DNA of 64,000 nucleotides. Origin: JACQFZ01 sp041485885 (GTDB taxonomy: Bacteria; Pseudomonadota; Gammaproteobacteria; Acidiferrobacterales; Sulfurifustaceae). Of this stretch, positions 1 through 8,741 are shown in pieces. The notes under the pieces are model-generated. The model was given only the letters and a program-made list of their open reading frames with translations. It was not told the origin of the DNA and ran no database searches. The translations under genes were made by a program, and so were the position numbers. The DNA is taken from contig JBGPKL010000013.1 in NCBI GenBank assembly GCA_041485885.1, positions 3,408 through 67,407 of the forward strand, given 5' to 3'. Positions within the stretch are counted from its first letter, which is position 1. The number at the start of each line of letters is the position of its first letter.

Positions 1-146
1 ACGCCGCGGTCGCCGATATCTACGTGCTGCCCGAATATCAAGATCGGGGAATCGGAGGCGCGCTCATGCAAAGCGCGGAAGACTGCTCACCGCGCTGTTA
101 CTGGCGAACGCCGGTGAACTCCGTGTCTCCCATCATGGTGCTGTAA
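1..146 (+). pseudogene. 3' fragment of a GNAT N-acetyltransferase
   Basis: Frame 3 reads into the window as an acetyl-CoA-binding GNAT core: a beta-strand 'VADIYVLPEYQ' followed by the pyrophosphate-binding signature QDRGIGGAL (Q/R-x-x-G-x-G/A) and the start of helix 3 (MQSAE). Recognisable GNAT sequence stops near position 93. The last 17 codons, up to the stop at 144-146, only read through the antisense of the neighbouring leftward gene. A GNAT normally needs about 40 more residues after this motif (beta5, helix 4, beta6, beta7), so the gene looks truncated at its 3' end. The 5' part lies outside the window. It may instead be a short natural variant. Confidence 0.5.
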
Positions 147-394
147 GTCCCCTTTATCATGTTACCGTCGACTTTCGCGCTGAACGACACCGGAAAACTT
201 CCCATCGGTGTCGAAACTTTTGCGCTGAAGCTCACGCTCGCGCCATCGACCTTTAGCCCTTCGAGCGGTGCAGTACCGTTGGCGCCGGCCAAGGCCCCGC
301 TGTAGGAGTTGTTCTCGTTCTTTATCGTGAGCAACGGCGTTTGCACGCCGAACGGCGTGTTCATCGTCAGCTTCCAATTTCCAGGTACGCTCAT
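98..394 (-). CDS. Small conserved protein of unknown function, last gene of the beta-oxidation operon
   Basis: 98 residues with no signal peptide. The start ATG has a good Shine-Dalgarno (AAGGAGAA) upstream. Composition suggests a small all-beta protein rich in S, G, T and V. The motif VSFSAKV occurs twice, 13 residues apart, flanking the turn STPMGSFP. It starts about 41 bp after the fadD stop on the same strand, so it is probably co-transcribed with the fad genes. I do not recognise a named domain. Its position suggests a lipid- or acyl-CoA-related accessory role, which is inference only. Its 3' end overlaps the GNAT remnant on the other strand. Confidence 0.75.
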   Translation of the reverse strand: MSVPGNWKLTMNTPFGVQTPLLTIKNENNSYSGALAGANGTAPLEGLKVDGASVSFSAKVSTPMGSFPVSFSAKVDGNMIKGTYSTMMGDTEFTGVRQ

Positions 395-435
395 CGTCGT
401 TCTCCTTGATTCGAGATTGATATTCAGCGGTAGCG

Positions 436-2214
436 CTATCCGCCTTTGCCCATTTCCTTCAGCGCTTGCGCGCGCAAATCTTTGCGCAGCACCTTGCCGA
501 TCGGCGTCTTCGGCAGATCCGCACGGAACACGATCTGCTTCGGGATCTTGTAGGGCGTGAGATATTTGCGGCAGTGCTCGCGCACGGCTTCCTCGGTGAG
601 GCCCGGATCGCGCTTGACCACATAAGCGCGCACCGCCTCACCGGTGTCGTCATCCGGCACGCCGACCACGCCGGCTTCGAGCACGCCGGGATGCTTCACG
701 ATCGCATCCTCGACCTCGGTCGGATAAACGTTAAAGCCGGAGATGATCGCCATGTCCTTTTTGCGATCGACGATGTAGAAAAAGCCGTCCGCATCCATGC
801 GCGCGATGTCGCCGGTGTAGAGCCATCCGTCCTTGATCACGTTCGCGGTTTCCTCGGGCTGTTGCCAATAGCCCTGCATGACCTGCGGGCCTTTGACGAT
901 CAGCTCGCCTTGTTCGCCGACCGCTACGGCGTTGCCTTCTTCATCCACGATGCGCACTAGCGTGCTCGCGAACGGGATGCCGATGCTGCCGATTTTGTCC
1001 AAGCCGTCGACCGGCGTCGAGGTGACGCTTGGGCTGGTTTCGGTCAGACCGTAGCCTTGATACATGCGGAAGCCGGTTACCTGCTGCCAGCGCTGCGCGA
1101 CCGCGTCTTGGACGGCGGCGCCGCCGCCGACGGTGACTTTCATGTCCTTCGGCGGGTTGTTGCGAAACCATTCCTCGTTGAGCAGACCGACGAACAGCGT
1201 GTTAACCCCGGTCATGAAGCGGAAGTTGAACTTCTCGAACGCCGGCTTCAGATTCGAGATCGGTCGCGGCGAGGGGATGAGCACGTTGTGTCCGCCGACG
1301 CGGTATATCACCGCGCTCACTCCCATCGCGAAGATGTGATACATCGGCAGCGGCGTGAGCGACGTGCGGTTGTCTTCGAGCTGGTCTTGCAAATTGTTAA
1401 ACGCCTGCACGACGTTCGATACCAAGTTGCGATGCGTCAGCATCGCGCCCTTGGGTCGGCCGGTGGTGCCGCCGGTGTACTGCAGCGCGAGTAAGTCGTC
1501 CAGACCGACATCGAGCGAGGCGACCGATCGTCCCTTTGCCAACTGCTTGGCGCCGAGCTTTAGCGCGTGCGCGAACGACTGCGCGGGGACGGCATTTTTC
1601 GGAATCATCTTCCTCCGTCGCTGTACCAGCTTCACGATGAACCGCGGCACCGCGGGAAACAGTTCCACGACGCTGTTGATGAGAACCGTCTTGACTTGGC
1701 CGTTCGGAATGACGGCCGCCAGCTTGTCCGCGAACATGTCGATGATGAGGAGCAGCTTCGCGCCCGAGTCGTTCAGCGCGAACTCCATTTCCGGCACCGT
1801 GTACAACGGATTGAGATTGACGATCACGCAGCCCGCTTTGGCGGCGCCGAACAGAAAGATCGGGTAAGCGAGACAATTCGGGCTTTGAATCGCGACGCGA
1901 TCGCCTTTCTGCAGGCCGAGCTCGAAGCGCAAGTACGCGGCGAACTCATCCGTCATCCGATCGACTTGGGCGTAGGTCAGCGTGCCGGTGGTTCCGGTTG
2001 GCAAGCAAGTGGTGAACGCGGGAGAGGCCGCGAACTCGCGACTCGCCTTAGCAACCAGGTCGCCCAAGTTCTTATAGGTAATCTCATCGAGGTCGGCCTT
2101 GCTGCTGCCCATGTAGTGCTTGAGCCACGGGCGCGAATCGTACGCCTGAAATCCCGACTTCTGCGTCTGCTTGGACGCGGACAATTTGGTTTTGTCGACC
2201 GTAGTCTCTTTCAT
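436..2214 (-). CDS. fadD: Long-chain fatty acid--CoA ligase (FadD type)
   Basis: 592-residue ANL-superfamily adenylating enzyme that activates fatty acids to acyl-CoA through an acyl-AMP, feeding beta-oxidation. Visible motifs in order: P-loop-like LQYTGGTTGRPKGAMLTH, the A5 motif GYGLTETSP, A7 YTGDIARMDADGFF, A8 DRKKDMAIISGFNVYPTEVED, and the catalytic lysine region PKTPIGKVLRKDLR near the C-terminus. Length is typical of bacterial FadD. A purine-rich Shine-Dalgarno (GGAGGAGAG) precedes the ATG. It is the fourth gene of the leftward operon, 63 bp after the acyl-CoA dehydrogenase. Chain-length preference cannot be read from the sequence. Confidence 0.93.
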   Translation of the reverse strand: MKETTVDKTKLSASKQTQKSGFQAYDSRPWLKHYMGSSKADLDEITYKNLGDLVAKASREFAASPAFTTCLPTGTTGTLTYAQVDRMTDEFAAYLRFELGLQKGDRVAIQSPNCLAYPIFLFGAAKAGCVIVNLNPLYTVPEMEFALNDSGAKLLLIIDMFADKLAAVIPNGQVKTVLINSVVELFPAVPRFIVKLVQRRRKMIPKNAVPAQSFAHALKLGAKQLAKGRSVASLDVGLDDLLALQYTGGTTGRPKGAMLTHRNLVSNVVQAFNNLQDQLEDNRTSLTPLPMYHIFAMGVSAVIYRVGGHNVLIPSPRPISNLKPAFEKFNFRFMTGVNTLFVGLLNEEWFRNNPPKDMKVTVGGGAAVQDAVAQRWQQVTGFRMYQGYGLTETSPSVTSTPVDGLDKIGSIGIPFASTLVRIVDEEGNAVAVGEQGELIVKGPQVMQGYWQQPEETANVIKDGWLYTGDIARMDADGFFYIVDRKKDMAIISGFNVYPTEVEDAIVKHPGVLEAGVVGVPDDDTGEAVRAYVVKRDPGLTEEAVREHCRKYLTPYKIPKQIVFRADLPKTPIGKVLRKDLRAQALKEMGKGG

Positions 2215-2277
2215 CGCTTCTCTCCTCCACGTGCAATGGTCGTCGGTGTCGATATCTTGTGTTGTGTCACTGGTGCC

Positions 2278-4086
2278 TTACGCGTCGATCAAAAAGTCGG
2301 CTTCGTTGATATCCATCAGGTTGCCCGCGCCGGACTGAATCGCCGCCGCATGGGTCCGCGTGCGCGGCAGTATGCGCTGAAAATAGAAACGCGCCGTCTG
2401 CAGCTTCGCTTTGTAAAAACCTTCTTCCGTCGTTGCGGCGGAAAGTTTTTGCATCGCGACTTGTGCCGCCGCCGCCCAGAAGTAAGCGAGCGTCACGTAG
2501 CCGGAATACATCAAATAGTCTACCGCCGCCGCACCCGCTTCGTCCCTATTTTGCATTGCCGCCATGCCGACTTTCATCGTGAGCTCGCCCCATTCCTTAT
2601 TAAGTAGGCTCAGGGGCTCGATGAAATCCTTGACCGCGGCATTGCCTTCGTTGGCCTGGCAGAATTTGTGGACGAGCGCGGTGAAGATCATGAGCGCCTG
2701 ACCTTGGCTGCCGAGTATCTTGCGCCCGAGGAGGTCGAGCGCCTGGATACCGGTCGTGCCTTCGTACATCGTCGAAATGCGCGCGTCGCGCAAGTTCTGT
2801 TCCATCCCCCACTCGGTGATGTAACCGTGCCCGCCGAACACCTGCATGCCGAGATAAGCGGACTCGACGCCGACTTCCGTGAGGAATCCTTTGGCGATCG
2901 GCGTGAGCAAGGCGAGCAACGACTCGGCCTGCATTCTTTCCGCACCATCGGGATGGTGGTGCGCGATGTCGACCTGTTTCCCGCAGAAGTAGATCAGCGC
3001 GCGCCCGCCTTCGGCGAACGCTTTAGTAGTGAGCAACATGCGCCGCACGTCGGGATGCACGATGATCGGATCGGCCGGTTTGTCCGGCGCCTTCGGGCCG
3101 CTCAACGAGCGCATCTGCAAGCGCTCGCGCGCGTAGCGCGTCGCTTGTTGAAACGCCACCTCGGCGTGCGCCAATCCTTGCGTCGCGGTGCCGATGCGCG
3201 CCGTGTTCATGAAGGTGAACATGCAGTTCAAGCCCTTGTTCGGCGGACCGATCAAGAATCCGGTGGCGCCGTCGAAGTTGAGCAGCGCGGTTGCATTACC
3301 ATGAATGCCCATCTTGTGCTCGAGCGAGCCGCAGACCACGCGATTGCGCCTCCCGACGCCTCCGTTCGGACTTGGAAGAAACTTCGGCACGATGAAAAGC
3401 GAAATGCCCTTGGTGCCGGCCGGCGCGCCGGATAGCCGCGCGAGCACGATATGGACGATGTTCTCCGCCATGTCGTGCTCGCCGGAAGAAATGAAAATTT
3501 TCGTGCCGGTGATTTTGCAGCTGCCGTCGGCTTGCGGCTCGGCTTTCGTGCGCAGCAGACCGAGGTCGGAGCCGCAGTGCGGCTCGGTCAAGCACATGGT
3601 CCCGGTCCACTGTCCCGACGTCAGCTTGGATAGATAAATATTTTTCTGGTCAGCCGTGCCGTGCGTCTCGATCGTCCGCTTCGCGCCGTTGGATAGTCCC
3701 GGGTACATGGCCCACGCCCAATTCGCTTGGCCGATCATCTCGCCGAGCGAGAAGCCGAGCGACTCGGGCAATCCTTGTCCGCCGTACTCGGGCGATGATG
3801 CGAGGCTGGCCCAGCCGCCGTCGACGTACTGCCGATAGGCTTCCTTGAAGCCGGTCGGCGTTTTCACGACACCGCCTTCGCTCCAGGTGCAGCCTTCCAG
3901 ATCGCCGACGCGATTCAGCGGCGCCAGCACCTCTTCGGCGAACTTGGCGCCTTCTTGGAGCACGCTGCGGACGAGATCCGGCGTCGCCTCCGCGCAGCCG
4001 GGCAGATTCTTGTAGTGCTCGGGAAAACCTAAGAGCTCGTCGCGCACGAACAGAATGTCACGCAGCGGGGCTTTGTATGCGGGCAT
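2278..4086 (-). CDS. Acyl-CoA dehydrogenase, long (DmdC/FadE-like) form
   Basis: 602 residues; FAD-dependent alpha,beta-desaturation of acyl-CoA, the first oxidative step of beta-oxidation. The middle domain has the flavin/substrate motif MCLTEPHCGSDLGLLRTKA, and the C-terminal helical domain has MYEGTTGIQALDLLGRK, whose Glu is the expected catalytic base. It is longer than classical 380-residue enzymes because of N- and C-terminal extensions, as in the 3-methylmercaptopropionyl-CoA dehydrogenase (DmdC) / large acyl-CoA dehydrogenase group. Despite that similarity, its place beside fadB, fadA and fadD argues for a general fatty-acid role. It lies 72 bp downstream of fadA on the same strand. 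Confidence 0.92.
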   Translation of the reverse strand: MPAYKAPLRDILFVRDELLGFPEHYKNLPGCAEATPDLVRSVLQEGAKFAEEVLAPLNRVGDLEGCTWSEGGVVKTPTGFKEAYRQYVDGGWASLASSPEYGGQGLPESLGFSLGEMIGQANWAWAMYPGLSNGAKRTIETHGTADQKNIYLSKLTSGQWTGTMCLTEPHCGSDLGLLRTKAEPQADGSCKITGTKIFISSGEHDMAENIVHIVLARLSGAPAGTKGISLFIVPKFLPSPNGGVGRRNRVVCGSLEHKMGIHGNATALLNFDGATGFLIGPPNKGLNCMFTFMNTARIGTATQGLAHAEVAFQQATRYARERLQMRSLSGPKAPDKPADPIIVHPDVRRMLLTTKAFAEGGRALIYFCGKQVDIAHHHPDGAERMQAESLLALLTPIAKGFLTEVGVESAYLGMQVFGGHGYITEWGMEQNLRDARISTMYEGTTGIQALDLLGRKILGSQGQALMIFTALVHKFCQANEGNAAVKDFIEPLSLLNKEWGELTMKVGMAAMQNRDEAGAAAVDYLMYSGYVTLAYFWAAAAQVAMQKLSAATTEEGFYKAKLQTARFYFQRILPRTRTHAAAIQSGAGNLMDINEADFLIDA

Positions 4087-4158
4087 GGCAGAGGACCTTT
4101 ACGATTTGCTCACTTATATTAAGGATGGCTCTAATTTGGACTTTTGCGCGGTCTATCG

Positions 4159-5337
4159 TCACACGACTTCGAATAAGCCCGCGGCTCCCATCCCGGTACC
4201 GACGCACATGGTCACGACGACATACTTGGCTTTGCGGCGCTTACCCTCGATCAGCGCGTGGCCGGTCAGACGCGAGCCGGTCATGCCATACGGGTGACCG
4301 ACTGCGATCGCGCCGCCGTTGACGTTCAACCGATCGTCCGGAATGCCGAGCTTGTCGCGGCAATAGATCACCTGCACGGCGAACGCTTCGTTCAGCTCCC
4401 ACAAGTCGATATCTTCGACTTTCAAGCCATGGCGCTTCAACAGCTTCGGCACCGCGTACACCGGGCCGACGCCCATCTCATCCGGTTCGCAACCCGCGAC
4501 GGCAAAGCCGCGAAAGATGCCGAGCGGCTTTAAATTGCGCCGCTCCGCTTCCTTCGCGCTCATCAGCACGCAGGCCGATGCGCCATCGGAGAATTGGCTG
4601 GCGTTGCCGGCGGTGACGACGCCGCCCGGCACCGCCGAGCGAATTTTCGACACCCCTTCGAGCGTGGTATCGGGACGAATGCCTTCGTCCGCCGACACCG
4701 TGACTTTCTTCGTGATCATCGCGCCGGTGCCGGCATCGGTCGCGCCCATGACGGTTTCGAACGGCACGATCTCGTCGTTGAACTTGCCCGCGTCCCGCGC
4801 GGCCGCCGCGCGCTGCTGGCTGCGCACGCCATACTCGTCCTGCTTGTCCTTCGGGATTTTGTAACGCTTGGCGACGATCTCGGCGGTTTGCAGCATCGTC
4901 CAGTACAACTCGGGCTTGTTTTCCTTCAGCCACTCTTCCTGGATGTATTTGGTGTTGACGTTCGCTTGCACGGTCGAGATCGACTCCACGCCGCCCGCCA
5001 CCATGATCGGTGCTTTGTCGACGATGATGTGTTGCGCCGCCATGGCGATGGTCTGCAGGCCCGACGAGCAAAAACGATTCACCGTCGCGCCGGCGACGCT
5101 GACCGGAAGGCCGGCGCGGATCGCCGCCATCCGAGCGACGTCGTTGCCCTGCGATGCTTCCGGCAGCGCGCAGCCGAAGATCACATCGTCGATCTCGGCG
5201 CCCTCGACCTTAGCGCGCTCGACGGCATGTTTGATCGCGTGCGCGGCGAGCGCCGCGCCGTGTGTCATGTTGAAGCCGCCGCGCCACGATTTCGCGAGCG
5301 GCGTGCGGGCGGTTGATACGATCACTACGTCGGTCAT
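4159..5337 (-). CDS. fadA: Acetyl-CoA acyltransferase (3-ketoacyl-CoA thiolase)
   Basis: 392-residue thiolase that cleaves 3-ketoacyl-CoA with CoA, the last beta-oxidation step and beta-subunit partner of FadB. The nucleophilic Cys is in VNRFCSSGLQT, the catalytic His in NVNGGAIAVGHPYGMTG, and the second Cys in VVTMCVGTGMGAAG near the C-terminus, so all three active-site elements are intact. Length matches the family. The start ATG follows a GGAG Shine-Dalgarno, and a perfect hairpin lies just upstream in the 44-bp gap after fadB. Confidence 0.95.
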   Translation of the reverse strand: MTDVVIVSTARTPLAKSWRGGFNMTHGAALAAHAIKHAVERAKVEGAEIDDVIFGCALPEASQGNDVARMAAIRAGLPVSVAGATVNRFCSSGLQTIAMAAQHIIVDKAPIMVAGGVESISTVQANVNTKYIQEEWLKENKPELYWTMLQTAEIVAKRYKIPKDKQDEYGVRSQQRAAAARDAGKFNDEIVPFETVMGATDAGTGAMITKKVTVSADEGIRPDTTLEGVSKIRSAVPGGVVTAGNASQFSDGASACVLMSAKEAERRNLKPLGIFRGFAVAGCEPDEMGVGPVYAVPKLLKRHGLKVEDIDLWELNEAFAVQVIYCRDKLGIPDDRLNVNGGAIAVGHPYGMTGSRLTGHALIEGKRRKAKYVVVTMCVGTGMGAAGLFEVV

Positions 5338-5354
5338 GGGTTTCTCCTACTCCC

Positions 5355-5374
5355 AGAGGTGACGTATCACCTCT
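5355..5374 (-). promoter_or_regulatory. Perfect hairpin between fadB and fadA
   Basis: AGAGGTGA, loop CGTA, TCACCTCT: a perfect 8-bp stem in the 44-bp fadB-fadA spacer, immediately 5' of the fadA Shine-Dalgarno in the mRNA. No U-run follows, so a terminator is unlikely. mRNA processing or stabilisation, or control of fadA translation, are possible roles (inference). Confidence 0.4.
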
Positions 5375-5381
5375 TCGAAAA

Positions 5382-7472
5382 TCAGTTGAACGTCCTGCCT
5401 TCCGCCGCCAGCCTGGCAAGCAACGGCGCTGGTTGCCAGAACGCGCGATCAACGAACGGATTGCGCGCGAAGCCTTCCATGAAGCGGACGACGTTCATCA
5501 GCCCCACCATGTCAGCGTAGAGCATCGGGCCGCCGCGATGGATCGGGAAGCCGTAGCCCATCAGATAAACGAGATCGATATCGGAGGCGCGCTGCGCGAT
5601 ACCTTCCCCCAGAATGCGCGCACCCTCGTTGACGAGCGCGTAGACGCAGCGTTGGACGATCTCCTGCTCGGAAATTTTTCGCGGCGTAATGCGCAACTCC
5701 TTGCGCGACCCCTCGATGATCTTATCGACGATCGGATCGGGTAACGCGTCGCGTTTGCCCGGCTCGTATCGATAATAACCGGCGCCGGTCTTCTGGCCGA
5801 AGCGGCCCATTTCACACAATCGGTCCGCTATCAACGCCTTCGGCATGCTCGGGTTGGCGGCGTACAAACGCTTGCGCACCGCCCAACCGATGTCGCCGCC
5901 CGCGAGATCCGCCATCTTGAACGGGCCCATCGCGAAGCCGAACTTTTCGATGGCACCGTCGACGTGTTGCGGCGCGGCGCCTTCGGTCAGTATCGTGAGC
6001 GCTTCGCGGGCGTATCGTCCGACCATGCGATTGCCGATGAAGCCATCGCACACGCCGGACAGCACCGCGGTTTTCTTGATCGTCTTGGCGAGCTTCATGG
6101 ACGTGGCGAGCACGTCCTTTGCGGTTTTGTCGCCGCGGATGACTTCGAGCAACCGCATGACGTTGGCGGGACTGAAGAAGTGCAGGCCGATCACGTCCTG
6201 CGGGCGCTTCGTGAAGCCCGCGATCTTGTTAATGTCGAGCGTCGAGGTGTTGCTCGCGAGGATCGCGCCGGGTTTGCAGATCTCGTCGATTTTTTTGAAC
6301 ACCGCTTCCTTCACGCTCATCTCCTCGAACACCGCCTCGATCACGAGATCGACGTCCTTGAGATCGTCGTACGAAAGCGTCGGTTTTAGTAAGCCCACGC
6401 GCTGCTCGGCTTTGTCGGTCGTGAGTTTGCCTTTGGCGACGCGGTCGTCGTAAATCTTGCGGATCGCTTTGACGCCGCGATCGAGAGCGTCCTGTTTGGT
6501 TTCGAGAATGACGACCGGGATACCGGCGTTGAGAAAATTGATGCTGATGCCGCTGCCCATCGTGCCGGCGCCGATCACGCCGACCTTTTTGATGTCGCGC
6601 GTCTTGGTGTCCTCCGGCATGTCGGCGATCTTCGAGGCCGCGCGCTCGGCGAAGAAAATGTGGCGCAGCGCCCGCGACTCGTCGCTCATGACCAGTTGCG
6701 TGAACGCCTCGCGCTCGACCTTCACGCCTTCATCGAAGCTCTTGAAGACCGCCGCCTCGACGGCGTCGATGCACTTGAGCGGCGCGGGAAAATTTTTCGC
6801 CATCTGACCGACGCCGGTGCGGGCCCATAGCAAGAACGCTTCCGGCTTGGCGTGCGTCACTTTGAGGTCGCGCACCCGCTTGAGCGGCATATTGTCCTTG
6901 ATGACTTTCTCGGCGAGACCGAGCGCATCCTTTAGAAGATCGCCTTGCGAGAACTGGTCGAACAGCGCGCTCCCCATGAGCATGCCCGCCGGCACGCTCT
7001 CGCCCGAAACGATCAGATTCAGCGCCGGCTCGAGGCCGATCGCGCGCGGCAAGCGCTGCGTGCCGCCGGCGCCCGGCAATAAGCCGAGCTTCACTTCCGG
7101 CAGTGCGACTTGCGCGTCCGGCTTGGCGATACGGTAGTGGCAGGCGAGCGCCAGCTCGAGCCCGCCGCCCATGCACGTTCCCGCGATCGCGGCGATGACG
7201 GGCTTCGTCGCGGTGTCGAGATAGTTGATGACGGTGAGTAGATTCGGTTCGGCCAACATTTTCGGCGTGCCGAATTCCTTGATGTCGGCGCCGCCGGAGA
7301 ACATCTTATCGCTGCCGATGATGACGATCGCACTAACGTTGCTGTCTGCTTCCGCTTTCTTGATGCCCTCGACGAGGCCGCGACGCACCTCGTAGCCGAG
7401 ACCGTTGACCGGCGGATTATCCAAGCCGATGACAGCGACCCTGCCGTGCAACTCATACCGGGTGCTACTCAT
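5382..7472 (-). CDS. fadB: Fatty acid oxidation multifunctional protein (enoyl-CoA hydratase / 3-hydroxyacyl-CoA dehydrogenase)
   Basis: 696 residues. The N-terminal crotonase domain (about 1-190) has oxyanion-hole and catalytic elements GTCMGGGLELALACHYRIA and LPEVKLGLLPGAGGTQRLPR, with both catalytic Glu present. A central NAD-binding domain starts at VGVIGAGTMGSGISINFL, and the dehydrogenase His is in IGLHFFSPANVMRLLEVI; C-terminal 3-hydroxyacyl-CoA dehydrogenase domains follow. The reading frame is open upstream to 7640, but the start at 7472 (MSSTRYELHG) has a clear ACAGGAGT Shine-Dalgarno and the expected N-terminus, and the longer form would run through the operator region. First gene of the operon. 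Confidence 0.94.
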   Translation of the reverse strand: MSSTRYELHGRVAVIGLDNPPVNGLGYEVRRGLVEGIKKAEADSNVSAIVIIGSDKMFSGGADIKEFGTPKMLAEPNLLTVINYLDTATKPVIAAIAGTCMGGGLELALACHYRIAKPDAQVALPEVKLGLLPGAGGTQRLPRAIGLEPALNLIVSGESVPAGMLMGSALFDQFSQGDLLKDALGLAEKVIKDNMPLKRVRDLKVTHAKPEAFLLWARTGVGQMAKNFPAPLKCIDAVEAAVFKSFDEGVKVEREAFTQLVMSDESRALRHIFFAERAASKIADMPEDTKTRDIKKVGVIGAGTMGSGISINFLNAGIPVVILETKQDALDRGVKAIRKIYDDRVAKGKLTTDKAEQRVGLLKPTLSYDDLKDVDLVIEAVFEEMSVKEAVFKKIDEICKPGAILASNTSTLDINKIAGFTKRPQDVIGLHFFSPANVMRLLEVIRGDKTAKDVLATSMKLAKTIKKTAVLSGVCDGFIGNRMVGRYAREALTILTEGAAPQHVDGAIEKFGFAMGPFKMADLAGGDIGWAVRKRLYAANPSMPKALIADRLCEMGRFGQKTGAGYYRYEPGKRDALPDPIVDKIIEGSRKELRITPRKISEQEIVQRCVYALVNEGARILGEGIAQRASDIDLVYLMGYGFPIHRGGPMLYADMVGLMNVVRFMEGFARNPFVDRAFWQPAPLLARLAAEGRTFN

Positions 7473-7615
7473 AGTGACTCCTGTATCGCTGCGATGATGT
7501 TCGATTGGTAAAGACGCATTCTCGGGCGGCTGTTGTGTTCGCGCTGAAGCGCCGGTCGGAGGTCGCTCAGGAAGACGAACGAACGGGGCGATCCGACGTC
7601 GGTGGTGCGACTCCA

Positions 7616-7651
7616 TACACAAGTGTACTGTGAATGTCATACACTAGTGCA
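7616..7651. promoter_or_regulatory. Two tandem palindromic operators between fadB operon and TetR gene
   Basis: TACAC-AA-GTGTA (7616-7627) is a perfect inverted repeat. TACAC-TA-GTGCA (7640-7651) is the same element with one mismatch. The centres are 24 bp apart, about two helical turns, in the intergenic region between the leftward fad operon and the rightward TetR regulator. This is the expected layout for a TetR dimer pair repressing the operon and itself. No convincing -35/-10 pair could be fixed by eye. Confidence 0.6.
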
Positions 7652-7686
7652 TCGGGGTACGGAGCGTCAATAAACCCATCAGCATC

Positions 7687-8298
7687 ATGGCGAGTGCAAA
7701 AGTATCTATCCTACGAGGCCGACCCTTGGAAAAAGAGCGGAAGTTAAGCCGCGATACGTGGCTGGACGGCGCCGCCGCAGCGATCACCGAGGGCGGTTTC
7801 GAGAATGTGCGGGTGCTCACGCTGGCCAAGCGGCTCGGTGTCACGCGCGGCAGTTTCTACTGGCATTTCAAGGATCACGCGGAGCTCGTCGCGAGCTTTC
7901 TCGATCGCTGGCGGGACCGGCGCTTGGGCGAGCTCGCTTACTTGCGCAAAAGCGGTGAGGACGGCAAATCCGAGTTGCGGCGAATATTCCGTATGGTGCT
8001 GAGCGAACCCGCGCGCGCCACGCGGCAAATGCGGGTCGAGCTTGCCGTTCGCGACTTCGCGCGCCGCGACACCCATGCCGCGAAGATCGTCGCCGAAGTC
8101 GATCGCGGGCGGATCGAGCATTGCGCGGCGTTGCTTCAGGAATCGATGGCGGACAAAAAACAGGCGCGCGATCTCGCGCTTCTGGTGTATGTCGCGACTA
8201 TCGGCGGGCGAGTCGTGCTGACGAGCTTCCGCGAAGGCGAGGCCGCCATCAACCGCATGGACAATCTGATCGAGGAAATTTTGGCGGCGAAAGGGTGA
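7687..8298 (+). CDS. TetR-family transcriptional regulator, probable repressor of the fad operon
   Basis: 203 residues. The N-terminal helix-turn-helix reads LTLAKRLGVTRGSFYWHFKDHAELVASFLDRW, a textbook TetR DNA-binding domain; the remaining alpha-helical domain would bind ligand, plausibly acyl-CoA. It is divergent from fadB, with two palindromic sites in between, so control of beta-oxidation with induction by acyl-CoA is the obvious inference. The Shine-Dalgarno before the ATG is weak. It does not closely match E. coli FadR (GntR family), so no symbol is given. Confidence 0.85.
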   Translation: MASAKVSILRGRPLEKERKLSRDTWLDGAAAAITEGGFENVRVLTLAKRLGVTRGSFYWHFKDHAELVASFLDRWRDRRLGELAYLRKSGEDGKSELRRIFRMVLSEPARATRQMRVELAVRDFARRDTHAAKIVAEVDRGRIEHCAALLQESMADKKQARDLALLVYVATIGGRVVLTSFREGEAAINRMDNLIEEILAAKG

Positions 8299-8320
8299 CA
8301 TGCTTAGCTCCGTAACCGCC

Positions 8321-8347
8321 GTCATTCCCGCGAAAGCGGGAATCCAG
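8321..8347. repeat. REP-like palindrome, GTCATTCCCGCGAAAGCGGGAATCC class
   Basis: ATTCCCGC, GAAA tetraloop, GCGGGAAT forms a perfect 8-bp stem (8324-8343), 23 bp after the TetR stop. This is the widespread proteobacterial intergenic repeat; degenerate parts of it recur near 34.6-34.8 kb. It may act as a 3' mRNA stabiliser or weak terminator. Confidence 0.7.
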
Positions 8348-8483
8348 GTAGTAAGCGACCTTTCTTAAACCCTACCAAGAGTCTCCGTTTACAGCGTTCT
8401 GGACTCGATGCGCAATCGAACGCTGGCAGCAACAGAACAACCATGTTCGCGTCGCCTTGATCCGATAACCGTTATCTTTAGGT

Positions 8484-8568
8484 GCAACGTGCACGCATTT
8501 GTATTCTCGCGGTGCACGTTGCGCCACTCCAATGCAGGCTCCATTTGGACGCATCGCCGCGGCGATGC
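8484..8568. repeat. Cluster of perfect inverted repeats in a gene-free stretch
   Basis: GCAACGTGCAC (8484-8494) pairs perfectly with GTGCACGTTGC (8512-8522) over a 17-nt spacer. GCATCGCCGCGGCGATGC (8551-8568) is an 18-bp perfect palindrome. Both lie in the 480-bp stretch 8299-8779, where I find no convincing protein-coding gene. The symmetry suggests structured RNA or protein-binding sites; no function is recognised. Confidence 0.6.
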
Positions 8569-8672
8569 GGTGATTCCGCACATTGTCGCCATCACTCGCG
8601 TTTGGCATCCCATTTGCAATACGTCCAATGCATAGTCGCGCCCTCCGACGCAGGTCCGGCGTGTACGAGCAA

Positions 8673-8741
8673 GGGCGCTCATTGTCGCATGGTGGTCAAC
8701 CTCCTCCACCACCATGAAACGATGAGCGCTCTTTCTTTTTC
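8673..8741 (+). terminator. Long hairpin followed by a T-rich tract (terminator or leader attenuator)
   Basis: Bases 8673-8696 pair with 8708-8731 (20 of 24 positions) across an 11-nt loop CAACCTCCTCC, followed by CTTTCTTTTT. That is the form of a rho-independent terminator. It sits 39 bp before the start of the 81-residue gene. The CCTCC loop is complementary to Shine-Dalgarno sequence, including that gene's AAAGGAG at 8768-8774. It could therefore end an upstream RNA or act as a leader switch; the sequence cannot decide between them. Confidence 0.55.

Noticed and set aside
2278..4086. Dimethylsulfoniopropionate degradation enzyme DmdC
   Set aside because: Sequence type fits, but no dmdA, dmdB or dmdD genes are nearby and the operon is plain beta-oxidation.
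7473..7640. 56-codon upstream extension of fadB
   Set aside because: It runs through the candidate operators, has no ribosome-binding site at its start and adds low-complexity sequence absent from FadB proteins; the ATG at 7472 has a clear Shine-Dalgarno.
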